Source: UMGS75 sp964507405
GTDB taxonomy: Bacteria > Bacillota_I > Bacilli_A > ML615J-28 > CAG-313
Assembly: GCA_964507405.1 (NCBI GenBank)
Contig: CAZDPJ010000019.1
Location: 1 to 25,873 of the forward strand
DNA length: 25,873 nt
Reading direction: 5' to 3'
Shown here: positions 15,021 through 22,937 of the stretch, one piece after another
Layout of the letters: each line of letters begins with the position of its first letter
Position numbering within the stretch: the stretch's first letter is position 1
Position numbers and translations under genes: made by a program
The notes under the pieces: generated by a model
The model's database searches: none
Told to the model about the DNA's origin: nothing
The model's input: only the letters and a program-made list of their open reading frames with translations

Positions 15021-16859
15021 TTATAATCCAAATGAAGCTAAAACACGAGCTTCAACATATCTAAGAGGTAATGGACCACAGTCTAAAATTCGTTTATGAT
15101 ATTCAATTGGTGAAAAATCATCACCAAGAGCAGTTGATACTTTATCATACATATCACAAAGTTTGAAATATGTAAAATAATAATATTGACAATTATTGGG
15201 AACTTCAATTAAACGTTCATATATTTCTTTGGTTTTTTCAATCGTTAAATTATAATATTTAGATAAAAACTGATGAGTTTCATCAAGTGTCCATCCATTA
15301 TAATGAATTCCCATATCAAGTCTAGAATAGATTGCGGCTGAATAATTTTCTTGGAATTTATAATAATCAATTACATCTTGGTCATATTTATCTTTATCAA
15401 GAAAATTATACATATAATTTTCAACATACGTTGCCCAGCCTTCCATATATCCAGAATTTTTAATAACTTTTCTTAAGATATTAGTTTCTTTATTTTTAAA
15501 ATAAACATTTTGGTATAAATGACCTGGATATCCTTCATGAGCAAGTGTTGTAAACAAATAGTTATAATCATAATCTTTAACTACCGTACCATCTTCTAAT
15601 GTTTTATCAATTAAAATAGAACTATTATTTAAATAAATATATTCATTTTTAAATTCATCAATTGGTGAAGTCATATATGCGGCTGGACTAAAGTTTTCTT
15701 CCATTGCTTTATCAATATATTTAATTTGAACATCTAATTCATTTTCTAAATCAAGACTAGGAAAATCAGAATAAATAATCTTCTGATATAAAGACAATTG
15801 TTCTTCGGGCGTTTGTTCCATAAATAAAGTATTAGTCACCCTTGTTAAGAACGTATTATCAAGTGATGCTATTTCTTTAAAATGTTTTAATTCGTCCTCA
15901 TATTTGGTTAGTTTTGATTCTATATAAGTAATGGCTTCATCTAAAGAAATGTTATATCCTACAGCTTTTTGAAAAGATAATTCATAATATTTCTTTCCAA
16001 CTTCATCACCATTATCATTCACATAATGAGCAAGTCCCATATTATTAATGGCTTTATCCTTTATACTTGGTAAATTATCCCTTACATATGCATATCCCTC
16101 AAGTAAAGGCCCATTAACTTTTTCAGCATTAATTTTTTTATAATCTTCTTTTTCTTCATCAGTTAAGAAGTCAAGTTGATCGATTTTATCATTAACAACA
16201 GTAATCATAAAGTGGTCAGCATCATTTACTTTTGTAATAAAATTGTTACATTGTTCAACGACTTTTTCTATAACAAAATTTGGCATTCCATATCCATTAT
16301 CTGCTTTTTCAACTTCAAAATCAACATATTTCTTAAATGTTTCAGGTACTAAATCTAAATACTTAAAATAGTTATCAACATCTAATTTATCTTTAAAATG
16401 ATATTCAACAAGAAGTAATGGAAGTTGAGCTTGATAGCCTAAATATGAACCTAAATAATTGTTACTTAAATAACTCATTTCTGATGTTTTCGCATTAATG
16501 TTATCTAATAAATCAACAATAATATCATATGTCATTTGTTGATCATCATTTAGTTCATTATAATCAAAGTTTTTAACTTGGCCAAAATACAGATTAATAA
16601 TAAGTACACTTAATGCTTGTGTTTTAGCAGGTGTTGGTAGTGAAGGTTCATACCTTTCTAAACCAAACAAACTAGGATTATTAAATAAATAATTTGATGT
16701 TAATTCATCCTTACCAATGACAGTTGTAAAAATACTATTTGTAAAAGCATCAAAATTTTCTTTAGGTTGCTTTATATTACATCCAGCAATTACAAATGAT
16801 GACATTAATAAAATAAAAACAAAAAATGCATATTTGATTTTTTTTACAAACCTTATCAT
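15021..16859 (-). CDS. DUF885-family lipoprotein, putative metallopeptidase
   Basis: The 612-aa product begins with a lipoprotein signal (basic start, hydrophobic helix, lipobox VIAGC with C27). It is therefore predicted to be a lipid-anchored protein on the outside of the membrane. The DUF885 hallmark HEGYPGH (H441, E442, H447) and the downstream YMEGWATYVENY form a probable zinc site like that of gluzincin-type peptidases. Enzymatic activity of the family is inferred, not established for this protein. SD GGGGGGA lies 5 bases before ATG 16859. It has its own promoter and ends just before the tig promoter. Confidence 0.85.
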   Translation of the reverse strand: MIRFVKKIKYAFFVFILLMSSFVIAGCNIKQPKENFDAFTNSIFTTVIGKDELTSNYLFNNPSLFGLERYEPSLPTPAKTQALSVLIINLYFGQVKNFDYNELNDDQQMTYDIIVDLLDNINAKTSEMSYLSNNYLGSYLGYQAQLPLLLVEYHFKDKLDVDNYFKYLDLVPETFKKYVDFEVEKADNGYGMPNFVIEKVVEQCNNFITKVNDADHFMITVVNDKIDQLDFLTDEEKEDYKKINAEKVNGPLLEGYAYVRDNLPSIKDKAINNMGLAHYVNDNGDEVGKKYYELSFQKAVGYNISLDEAITYIESKLTKYEDELKHFKEIASLDNTFLTRVTNTLFMEQTPEEQLSLYQKIIYSDFPSLDLENELDVQIKYIDKAMEENFSPAAYMTSPIDEFKNEYIYLNNSSILIDKTLEDGTVVKDYDYNYLFTTLAHEGYPGHLYQNVYFKNKETNILRKVIKNSGYMEGWATYVENYMYNFLDKDKYDQDVIDYYKFQENYSAAIYSRLDMGIHYNGWTLDETHQFLSKYYNLTIEKTKEIYERLIEVPNNCQYYYFTYFKLCDMYDKVSTALGDDFSPIEYHKRILDCGPLPLRYVEARVLASFGL

Positions 16860-16884
16860 TTAAGTCCCCCCTTTTATCTATATT

Positions 16885-16913
16885 ATTATATAACATTTTA
16901 GGTTTTTTTACAA
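16885..16913 (-). promoter_or_regulatory. Promoter of the DUF885 lipoprotein gene
   Basis: TTGTAA (16913-16908), a 17-base spacer and TATAAT (16890-16885) on the minus strand. Confidence 0.8.
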
Positions 16914-16960
16914 GTAATAATATTTTATTATTAAAATAAAAATCTTTTTTACTATTTTAC

Positions 16961-16989
16961 TTTACTTTTTATTAAAAATGTTGTATACT
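16961..16989 (+). promoter_or_regulatory. Promoter of tRNA-Arg
   Basis: TTTACT (16961-16966), a 17-base spacer and TATACT (16984-16989), 17 bases before the mature tRNA 5' end. Confidence 0.7.
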
Positions 16990-17006
16990 ATTATAGCTTG
17001 CTTTGT

Positions 17007-17083
17007 GTCCCAGTAGCTCAGTCGGATAGAGCAACGGCCTTCTAAGCCGTGTGTCGGGGGTTCGAATCCCTTCTGGGACGCCA
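17007..17083 (+). tRNA. tRNA-Arg (anticodon TCT)
   Basis: Acceptor GTCCCAG/CTGGGAC, D-arm AGCTCAGTCGGATAGAGC, anticodon stem ACGGC/GCCGT with loop CTTCTAA (anticodon TCT, reads AGA/AGG), T-arm GGGGGTTCGAATCCC, discriminator G and encoded CCA. A single-gene transcription unit with its own promoter and terminator. Confidence 0.97.
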
Positions 17084-17112
17084 TTTTTATTAGATTAAAA
17101 TATAAATATTAG

Positions 17113-17142
17113 ACTTGTTTCATTCTGAAACAAGTTTTTTTT
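17113..17142 (+). terminator. Terminator after tRNA-Arg
   Basis: ACTTGTTTC (17113-17121), 5-nt loop, GAAACAAGT (17127-17135) and eight T. A 9-bp perfect stem. Confidence 0.9.
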
Positions 17143-17255
17143 GAATAAATCATATATATGTATTTTTAATTTTTTAATTGCTATATTAAGAATTTATTTG
17201 TTTATAAAATCCATTATTATAAGTATAGCTTAATTTGATAATTTACTATAAATAT

Positions 17256-17289
17256 AGTCCTCATAAGATTTTTTTATGAAGACTTTTTT
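17256..17289 (+). terminator. Second terminator or attenuator upstream of the amidase gene
   Basis: AGTC-c-TCATAA (17256-17266) pairs with TTATGA-a-GACT (17274-17284) with one mismatch, followed by six T. It lies 47 bases before the amidase start and over 110 bases after the tRNA terminator. No gene is visible between the two. It may be an attenuator in the leader of the amidase mRNA or may end a short RNA. Confidence 0.6.
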
Positions 17290-17335
17290 GCATTTTTATT
17301 TATAATTACGAATATACTTTATTAGAGGTGAGAAC

Positions 17336-18031
17336 ATGATTATTATTGACCCTGGTCATGGAGGCTACGATCCAGGTGGAGGTAGCAATAATTTTTTTAA
17401 AGAAAAAAATTTAAATTTAAAGATAAGTACATATCAAAATAATCGATTTAAGGAATTAGGTATTCCAAGTATTCTAACAAGAACTACCGATACAACACTA
17501 ACCCCTAGTGATAGATTAAATAAAATTGCATCTATTAGTACAAATAGTGATGATATTTTAATTAGTAATCATATTAATAATGGAGGTTCTAGTGGTGGTG
17601 AAATTATCTATTCAATTCGAACTAACAACGAACTCCCCCAAATGATTAGTAATGAATTACAAAGAGCAGGACTTTCTATTAGAAATGTATATCAAAGAGT
17701 CGGAAAAACGGGAAAAGATTATTACTTTATTTTACGTGGTACCAATTTTAATAATGCTATGATAATTGAATATGGATTTGCTGACGACGATAAAGATAGT
17801 GAAAGACTACTTTATGACTGGCCAAAGTTAAGTGAAGCTGTTGTTAATGCAATCACAAATTATTATCAACTACCATATAGTGAACCTTCTTATAAACTTC
17901 ATATAGTACGTCCTAATGAATCATTATATTCAATAAGTAAAAAATACAATACGACAGTTGAAAAAATAAAAAACAGAAATAATCTAACTACTGATTTGAT
18001 CTATCCAAGAATGGAGTTAATCATTGATTAA
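17336..18031 (+). CDS. N-acetylmuramoyl-L-alanine amidase (Amidase_3) with LysM domain, CwlD-like
   Basis: Seen in the 231-aa product: DPGHGG (H8), E23, SNHINN (H79) and MIIEYGFADDD (E145) give the complete zinc and catalytic set of the Amidase_3 family, which cuts the bond between N-acetylmuramic acid and the peptide stem. Residues 187-230 are a LysM peptidoglycan-binding domain (LHIVRPNESLYSISKKYNT). The protein starts directly at the catalytic domain with no signal peptide, unlike exported amidases, so how it reaches the wall is unclear. SD GAGGTG lies 5-6 bases before ATG 17336. It overlaps the YlbJ-like gene by 8 bases. In spore formers CwlD and YlbJ are both sporulation proteins, so the pair may be a sporulation remnant or may have another envelope role. 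Confidence 0.88.
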   Translation: MIIIDPGHGGYDPGGGSNNFFKEKNLNLKISTYQNNRFKELGIPSILTRTTDTTLTPSDRLNKIASISTNSDDILISNHINNGGSSGGEIIYSIRTNNELPQMISNELQRAGLSIRNVYQRVGKTGKDYYFILRGTNFNNAMIIEYGFADDDKDSERLLYDWPKLSEAVVNAITNYYQLPYSEPSYKLHIVRPNESLYSISKKYNTTVEKIKNRNNLTTDLIYPRMELIID

Positions 18032-18923
18032 AAAATTTACTTATTTCTTAATATCTTTATTTTTATGTTTTTCTATTATTATTTATATGTTATATCCAAC
18101 TCTTACAAAAGAATCATTAAGAGAATGTTTAAATCTATGGTTAAATAAAGTATTACTTGCTTTAATTCCTAGTTACTTAATTAGTAATTTATTAATAAAT
18201 TATCCCATTATAAGTAAATTACTATATCCTTTATTAAACAAGATCATGCATTTTGAGAATCAAAAAGCGTGTTCTTTATTTTTACTTACCTTAATTACCG
18301 GTAACCCTACCTCAAGTTTTCTCATTATTGATAGTATTAATAAGGGAATATCTGAAGATGAAGGAATTAGACTTTTAAAAATTGCGGTTATAAATAGTCC
18401 CATTTTTACAATTATGATTTTACCAAATAATATAGGTTATCTAACATATTTTATTCAAGTACTAGTTTCAATTATACTGTACTCATTCAATAAGAAGAAA
18501 AGAATTAATCATAAACTAGAAATAAATAATAAAAATAGTAATTTATTTGATATAATTGATAACGCTCCAAGTATAATGCTTAGTATACTATCTACAATGT
18601 TATTTGTTAATGTTATTAGACTTCCGATTGAAATTATTTTAAATAACTTAAAAATTAAAAATATATTTATTTTAATTATTCTTGATTTTCTAGAACTAAC
18701 TACGGGGATTAATAATATACTTAAATATAATATAAATATGACACTTAAAGTATTATTAAGTAGTTTCTTGCTCTCTTTTGGAGGAATTGCTATCATTATT
18801 CAAATAATGAATAAAATTAAAAAAACTAGTTTACCAAAAACTAGTTTAATAATGTCGAGAATACTACATGCATTTCTTACAATGATTATATTATTTATCA
18901 TTATGTTGATATTTCATATCTAA
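18024..18923 (+). CDS. YlbJ-like integral membrane protein (nucleoside-recognition/Gate domain)
   Basis: A 299-aa hydrophobic protein with about eight membrane helices. The pattern ALIPSYLISNLLI, then a conserved-type loop LITGNPTSSFLI, then INSPIFTIMIL follows the YlbJ/SpmA Gate-domain layout, where the loop is normally SGYPxGA. Start is TTG 18024, 7 bases after GGAG, overlapping the amidase stop. Translational coupling is likely. Its 3' end overlaps coaD, on the other strand, by 33 bases. Assignment to YlbJ rests on pattern and gene length, not on a search. Confidence 0.65.
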   Translation: MIKKFTYFLISLFLCFSIIIYMLYPTLTKESLRECLNLWLNKVLLALIPSYLISNLLINYPIISKLLYPLLNKIMHFENQKACSLFLLTLITGNPTSSFLIIDSINKGISEDEGIRLLKIAVINSPIFTIMILPNNIGYLTYFIQVLVSIILYSFNKKKRINHKLEINNKNSNLFDIIDNAPSIMLSILSTMLFVNVIRLPIEIILNNLKIKNIFILIILDFLELTTGINNILKYNINMTLKVLLSSFLLSFGGIAIIIQIMNKIKKTSLPKTSLIMSRILHAFLTMIILFIIMLIFHI

Positions 18924-19379
18924 TGCTTCTTTTACAAGAGGATGAACAAAACTACTAACATCACCACCAAAAGAAGCCATTTCCTTAACACTGCTAGAAG
19001 ATAGGAATGAATATTCATGAGAACTCATAATAAATACTGTTTCTATTTTATTATTTAAATGACGATTAAGTGTTGCAAGTTGTAATTCATACTCAAAATC
19101 ACTCACCATTCTAAGCCCCCTTAGCATTGCGACGGCACCAACTTTTTCAGCAAAATCAACCGTTAATTCATTAGTTGAAGCAACTTCTACATTTGGATAA
19201 TCTTTGAGAACTTTCTTTAATAATTCCACTCTTTCTTCAGTAGTAAATAAAGCATGCTTTTGTGAATTAATTGGCACAACAACATACAATTTATCAAATA
19301 AATTCATTCCTCTTTTTATAATATCTAAATGACCATTAGTTATAGGGTCAAATGTTCCAGGATAAATTCCAATACGCAT
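18891..19379 (-). CDS. coaD: Phosphopantetheine adenylyltransferase
   Basis: The 162-aa protein has the nucleotidyltransferase signature GTFDPITNGHLDII (H17), R/K residues in VPINSQKHALFTTEER, LRGLRMVSDFEYELQ and the late SSSSVKE motif. It makes dephospho-CoA from 4'-phosphopantetheine and ATP, the penultimate step of coenzyme A synthesis. SD GGAG spans the rsmD stop region, with the start 4 bases after that stop. The rsmD-coaD pair is a classic operon. Confidence 0.97.
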   Translation of the reverse strand: MRIGIYPGTFDPITNGHLDIIKRGMNLFDKLYVVVPINSQKHALFTTEERVELLKKVLKDYPNVEVASTNELTVDFAEKVGAVAMLRGLRMVSDFEYELQLATLNRHLNNKIETVFIMSSHEYSFLSSSSVKEMASFGGDVSSFVHPLVKEALDMKYQHNDK

Positions 19380-19383
19380 ATTA

Positions 19384-19929
19384 TTACTCCTTTTCTAAGA
19401 TTAATACTTCACTACTAGAATATTTACGACATAATTTAACATTATATCCAGTATATTCTTTTTGTACAACATCTTCTTTTGGATATTCAGCCATTATATA
19501 ACCACCATCATTAATCATATCATTTTCAATTAAATAAGTAATTAACTCATCTATGACTTTCATTCTAAACGGAGGGTCTAAAAAAACAATGTCAAATTTC
19601 ATATTATTTAGTTTTTTTAAAGCATCATCATATGAACATTGTAAAACAATAACATTATTTTCGACTTTTAATGAAGTAATATTCTTTTTTATTATTTGAA
19701 TTGCTTGAGGACTATTATCAACAATATAAGCTTTCTTAGCACCTCTACTTATTGATTCTAAAGTTAAAGCCCCACTTCCCCCAAATACATCAAGAACAAC
19801 AAAATCAGGAATATAATTGCCAAGACTATTAAAGATAGCCTCTTTTGTTGAATCTAATGTAGGTCTTGTCGCAAGTCCTTCTAAAGTAAATAATTTTCTA
19901 CTCTTATACTTTCCACCTATTATTCTCAT
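19384..19929 (-). CDS. rsmD: 16S rRNA (guanine966-N2)-methyltransferase RsmD
   Basis: The 181-aa protein starts MRIIGGKYKSRKL, carries the TRPTLDSTKEAIFNSL motif, SAM-binding DVFGGSGALTLESISRGA and the catalytic motif IV LDPPF. These are the RsmD hallmarks. It methylates G966 of 16S rRNA in small-subunit assembly. SD AGGTG lies 5-6 bases before ATG 19929. Confidence 0.95.
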   Translation of the reverse strand: MRIIGGKYKSRKLFTLEGLATRPTLDSTKEAIFNSLGNYIPDFVVLDVFGGSGALTLESISRGAKKAYIVDNSPQAIQIIKKNITSLKVENNVIVLQCSYDDALKKLNNMKFDIVFLDPPFRMKVIDELITYLIENDMINDGGYIMAEYPKEDVVQKEYTGYNVKLCRKYSSSEVLILEKE

Positions 19930-19950
19930 ATAAACACCTATACTAAATAA

Positions 19951-19966
19951 AGTGAATTAATTCACT
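19951..19966. repeat. 16-bp palindrome between the HNH-like gene and rsmD
   Basis: AGTGAATTAATTCACT is a perfect palindrome 8 bases after the HNH-like stop, followed on the minus strand by a weak T-rich stretch. It could be a weak terminator or an operator for rsmD-coaD. Confidence 0.45.
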
Positions 19967-19973
19967 AAATAAA

Positions 19974-20285
19974 TTAATCCACAACTTTTTCTATAAAATA
20001 AAAATCTCCTTTATCATCATGACCAACTGTGTATTTTACACCAACTACTTCAAATGAAGGATAATTATCTCCTTTTTCATAAGCAGTAACATGATGAACT
20101 ATCATCTCATTATCTTCGTTTTGAGCACCACCTAAAACAATTGGTTTCATATATGATACTACCCAACCAACTTGGTTGCATACTCCATAATCATCTCTTT
20201 TAATTTTTCGGCCAGTAAAATCATGTGCATAAGCGACATCACCAAATTCACGTAGCCATATATTTAAAGCTTCATTTTTAGTCAT
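19974..20285 (-). CDS. Small protein resembling a catalytically dead HNH domain
   Basis: A 103-aa protein with SD GGAGG before ATG 20285 and its own strong promoter. The middle reads like an HNH module: TGRKIKRDDYG (24-34), GW (40-41), then SYMKP (44-48) where HNH nucleases have DHIxP, LGG (51-53), DNE (58-60) and KGDNYP (71-76). The catalytic D-H is S-Y here, so cleavage is not expected. The fold may serve another role, such as nucleic-acid or protein binding. The resemblance is my own pattern reading; the protein could equally belong to an unrelated family of unknown function. Confidence 0.6.
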   Translation of the reverse strand: MTKNEALNIWLREFGDVAYAHDFTGRKIKRDDYGVCNQVGWVVSYMKPIVLGGAQNEDNEMIVHHVTAYEKGDNYPSFEVVGVKYTVGHDDKGDFYFIEKVVD

Positions 20286-20315
20286 TCTAAAACCTCCACA
20301 TTATTTATATGTTAA

Positions 20316-20344
20316 ATTATAACATTTTATAAGTAAAAAGTCAA
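20316..20344 (-). promoter_or_regulatory. Promoter of the HNH-like gene
   Basis: TTGACT (20344-20339), a 17-base spacer and TATAAT (20321-20316). It may also drive rsmD-coaD. Confidence 0.85.
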
Positions 20345-20399
20345 ATCAACTATTTATTTATTAAAAAATATTTCTACATTCTCTAATTATTTATAGAAT

Positions 20400-21707
20400 T
20401 TACTTTTTGATTTTTTCCGTATCAAAATGATACATCAAATCTTTTAGTTCTTCTTTTTTACTAATTAACTTAACATCATCACCAACTAAAATAACAGCAG
20501 GTTTTAATTGACCATTATAGTTTGAAGACATTGAGTATGTATAAGCACCAGTAGCATAGACTGCTAAAATATCACCAATACTAGGAATATTAATTAATTG
20601 ATCATGCGCAATTACATCCCCAGATTCACAACATTTTCCAGCAACATCAACTAATATTTTTTCAGTACTATCTACATTATTTACAAGTTCACATGAATAT
20701 TTTGCTGAATAAAGGGCAGGTCTAATATTATCTGTCATTCCACCATCAACAAATAAATAGTTTTTACCACCATATGTTTTTTTGATAAATCCACATTTAT
20801 AAAGAGTTATGCCTGCACGTCCTACAATACTACGACCTGGTTCAATAAAGACTTTTTTCAGATTTAAACCTACCTTCTTTGATAAATTTTCAATCCTAGT
20901 AATCATCTTCTTAAGTAATTTTTCAAGATTTAAATTTATGTCGCTTTCTAAATACTTAATTCCAAATCCACCACCTAAATTAAGATAAGAAAGTTGAACT
21001 TGATAATTATTTTCAATTTCTTTTGTAAAATTAACCATTTTATCAATATTCATCATAAATGGTTTCATTTCATGTATTTGAGAACCAATATGAGAATGGA
21101 ACCCTAATAAACTAACATATTTTGCATTTTTATAGACATTCATAATTTTATTAATCATATCACTATCATAAATGCTTTCTCCAAATTTACTAACATATAA
21201 TGCCGTTTGAATGTATTTATGAGTATGGGCATCAATTCCAGGATTTACTCTAAATAAAGTCTTAACATTAGTTTTAATTTCACTAGCTATTTTTTCTAAC
21301 CTAATTAATTCATCTAAATTATCAACAACAATTAAACCAATATTGTTTTTAACAGCGAACTCAAGTTCCTCATCCGCTTTATTATTTCCATGAAATATTA
21401 CTCGATTTAAATCAAAGTTAGATTCCTTCATTAAATATAAATCTCCTATACTAACCGCATCAATCATTAAGTTAGTAGATTTCATGATATCACAAATAGC
21501 AGGGACTAAGAAAGCTTTAGAAGCATATACAATTTCTGTTTCAAACTTATTTGATGCAAAGCCCTTTTTATATTCATCAATGGTATCTAATATTTCACCT
21601 TCATCATAAACATAAAGAGGTGTTTGATAGCAAGACGCAAGACTTTTTAGTGAATATTTTCCTAAATATAATTCATTATTTACTATTTTTAAATTTTTTG
21701 GTTTCAT
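20400..21707 (-). CDS. lysA: Diaminopimelate decarboxylase
   Basis: The 435-aa protein is a fold-type III PLP enzyme: PLP lysine K64 in YASKAF, HSHIGSQI near 205, the glycine loop GGGFGI, EPGRSIVGRAG, CESGD and a late YSMSSNYNG motif. It turns meso-diaminopimelate into lysine. SD GAGGTC lies 5 bases before ATG 21707, 17 bases after the dut stop, so it is the last gene of the rbsK-like, sir2, dut, lysA run. No other lysine genes are in the window. Confidence 0.96.
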   Translation of the reverse strand: MKPKNLKIVNNELYLGKYSLKSLASCYQTPLYVYDEGEILDTIDEYKKGFASNKFETEIVYASKAFLVPAICDIMKSTNLMIDAVSIGDLYLMKESNFDLNRVIFHGNNKADEELEFAVKNNIGLIVVDNLDELIRLEKIASEIKTNVKTLFRVNPGIDAHTHKYIQTALYVSKFGESIYDSDMINKIMNVYKNAKYVSLLGFHSHIGSQIHEMKPFMMNIDKMVNFTKEIENNYQVQLSYLNLGGGFGIKYLESDINLNLEKLLKKMITRIENLSKKVGLNLKKVFIEPGRSIVGRAGITLYKCGFIKKTYGGKNYLFVDGGMTDNIRPALYSAKYSCELVNNVDSTEKILVDVAGKCCESGDVIAHDQLINIPSIGDILAVYATGAYTYSMSSNYNGQLKPAVILVGDDVKLISKKEELKDLMYHFDTEKIKK

Positions 21708-21724
21708 ATTAAGACCTCATTTTG

Positions 21725-22207
21725 TTATTTATTAGTACTACCAAATCCTCCAGTTCTTTTTTCAAGTACTTCGTCATCAGTAGTAATACCAAAAGGTAAA
21801 AATATACCTTGTGCGATAGCTTCACCTTTTTTTACATTCAATACTAAATCATTTTTAGAATCATTTGTTAATTTAATAAAAATATGTCCTTCGTTTAACG
21901 CATTATAATAATCACTATCAATAATACCTACTGTATTATCGAGTTGTAAACGATATTTAAAACCTAAACTGCTTCTTGGAACAATTGCTAAAAACCAACC
22001 TTCATCAATTTTAACCCTAATTCCAGTTGGAATTTTAATTGTTTGGTTTGGTTCAAGACTAAAATCATATGGTGCATAAAAATCATAGCCAGCAGACCCC
22101 ACAGTTGCACGTTTCGGCAATTTAATATTTTCATAATTGCTCAAACTATTATCATTTTTTTGATATTCATTAAAAGACACTTTTTCAAATTTTGCTATCT
22201 TTTCCAT
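21725..22207 (-). CDS. dut: dUTP diphosphatase
   Basis: From ATG 22207 (SD GGAGG 6 bases upstream, overlapping the sir2 end) the product is 160 aa. It shows the five trimeric dUTPase motifs: GSAGYDFYAP, VPRSSLGFK, NTVGIIDSDYYN, the GEAIAQGIF region and the C-terminal RTGGFGSTNK arm. It hydrolyses dUTP to dUMP, keeping uracil out of DNA. A frame extension to ATG 22255 exists but lies inside sir2 and lacks an SD. The start is only 1 base past the sir2 stop. Confidence 0.95.
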   Translation of the reverse strand: MEKIAKFEKVSFNEYQKNDNSLSNYENIKLPKRATVGSAGYDFYAPYDFSLEPNQTIKIPTGIRVKIDEGWFLAIVPRSSLGFKYRLQLDNTVGIIDSDYYNALNEGHIFIKLTNDSKNDLVLNVKKGEAIAQGIFLPFGITTDDEVLEKRTGGFGSTNK

Positions 22208-22208
22208 T

Positions 22209-22937
22209 TTAATCCTCCAATTTAATTTGTGATAGTACATCTTCACATTTGTCATGAATCACAAGATATGCATCATTATCAAAGGGAGTTGGTTCAAGAT
22301 TTATAATAACTAACTTATTTCCCCTATAATAATAAGGAAGTTGGGCCGCAGGATTAACAAGCATTGATGATGCAATTATTATTAATACATCTGCATTCAC
22401 TACTTTTACAAGTGATTCTTGTAAGACATTCATATCTAGTCCTTCTTCATATAATACAACATCTGGTTTTATTAATCCACCACACTTCGGACAAATAGTC
22501 ATTTTATTATTTGTTAATAAATTATCTAATGTATACATTGTATGACATTTCATACAATGATTTTTATTTACCGTACCATGCAATTCTAAGACATTCTTAT
22601 TTCCCGCTTTTTGATGAAGTCCATCAATATTTTGGGTAATAATTGCTTTTAATTTTTTCTTTTTTTCAAGTTCAGAAAGAAAAAGGTGAGCACTATTTGG
22701 TAGAGCATTTGGATAAATCATCTTATCAAAATAAAACTTATAAAACAAATCTGGTTTTTCTATAAAAAAGTGGTGAGATAATATTTCTTCTGGAGAAATA
22801 TCACCTTTTTCATTATAAAGGCCATCACTACTTCTAAAATCAGGAATACCTGAAGCCTTACTGAATCCTGCTCCAGTCATCACAACAATATTATCTGAAT
22901 TATTTATTATTTTTTGTAAAAGTTCAATTTTATTCAT
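22209..22937 (-). CDS. Sir2-family NAD-dependent protein deacylase
   Basis: From ATG 22937 (242 aa; GGAG 9 bases upstream): NAD-binding TGAGFSKASGIPDFRS (21-36), TQNIDGLHQKAG (101-112), catalytic H120 in LHGT, and a zinc site C128, C131, C149, C152. It removes acyl groups from lysines using NAD. The usual GTS near 190 is ASS, a mild deviation. Its start overlaps the last codons of the sugar kinase gene, so the two are translationally coupled. Confidence 0.93.
   Translation of the reverse strand: MNKIELLQKIINNSDNIVVMTGAGFSKASGIPDFRSSDGLYNEKGDISPEEILSHHFFIEKPDLFYKFYFDKMIYPNALPNSAHLFLSELEKKKKLKAIITQNIDGLHQKAGNKNVLELHGTVNKNHCMKCHTMYTLDNLLTNNKMTICPKCGGLIKPDVVLYEEGLDMNVLQESLVKVVNADVLIIIASSMLVNPAAQLPYYYRGNKLVIINLEPTPFDNDAYLVIHDKCEDVLSQIKLED

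Noticed and set aside
14772..15026. Plus-strand open frame across the tig start
   Set aside because: Antisense to the conserved trigger-factor signature and to its promoter.
18509..18796. Minus-strand hydrophobic open frame inside the YlbJ-like gene
   Set aside because: Shadow of a membrane-protein gene; no SD and no neighbours in phase.
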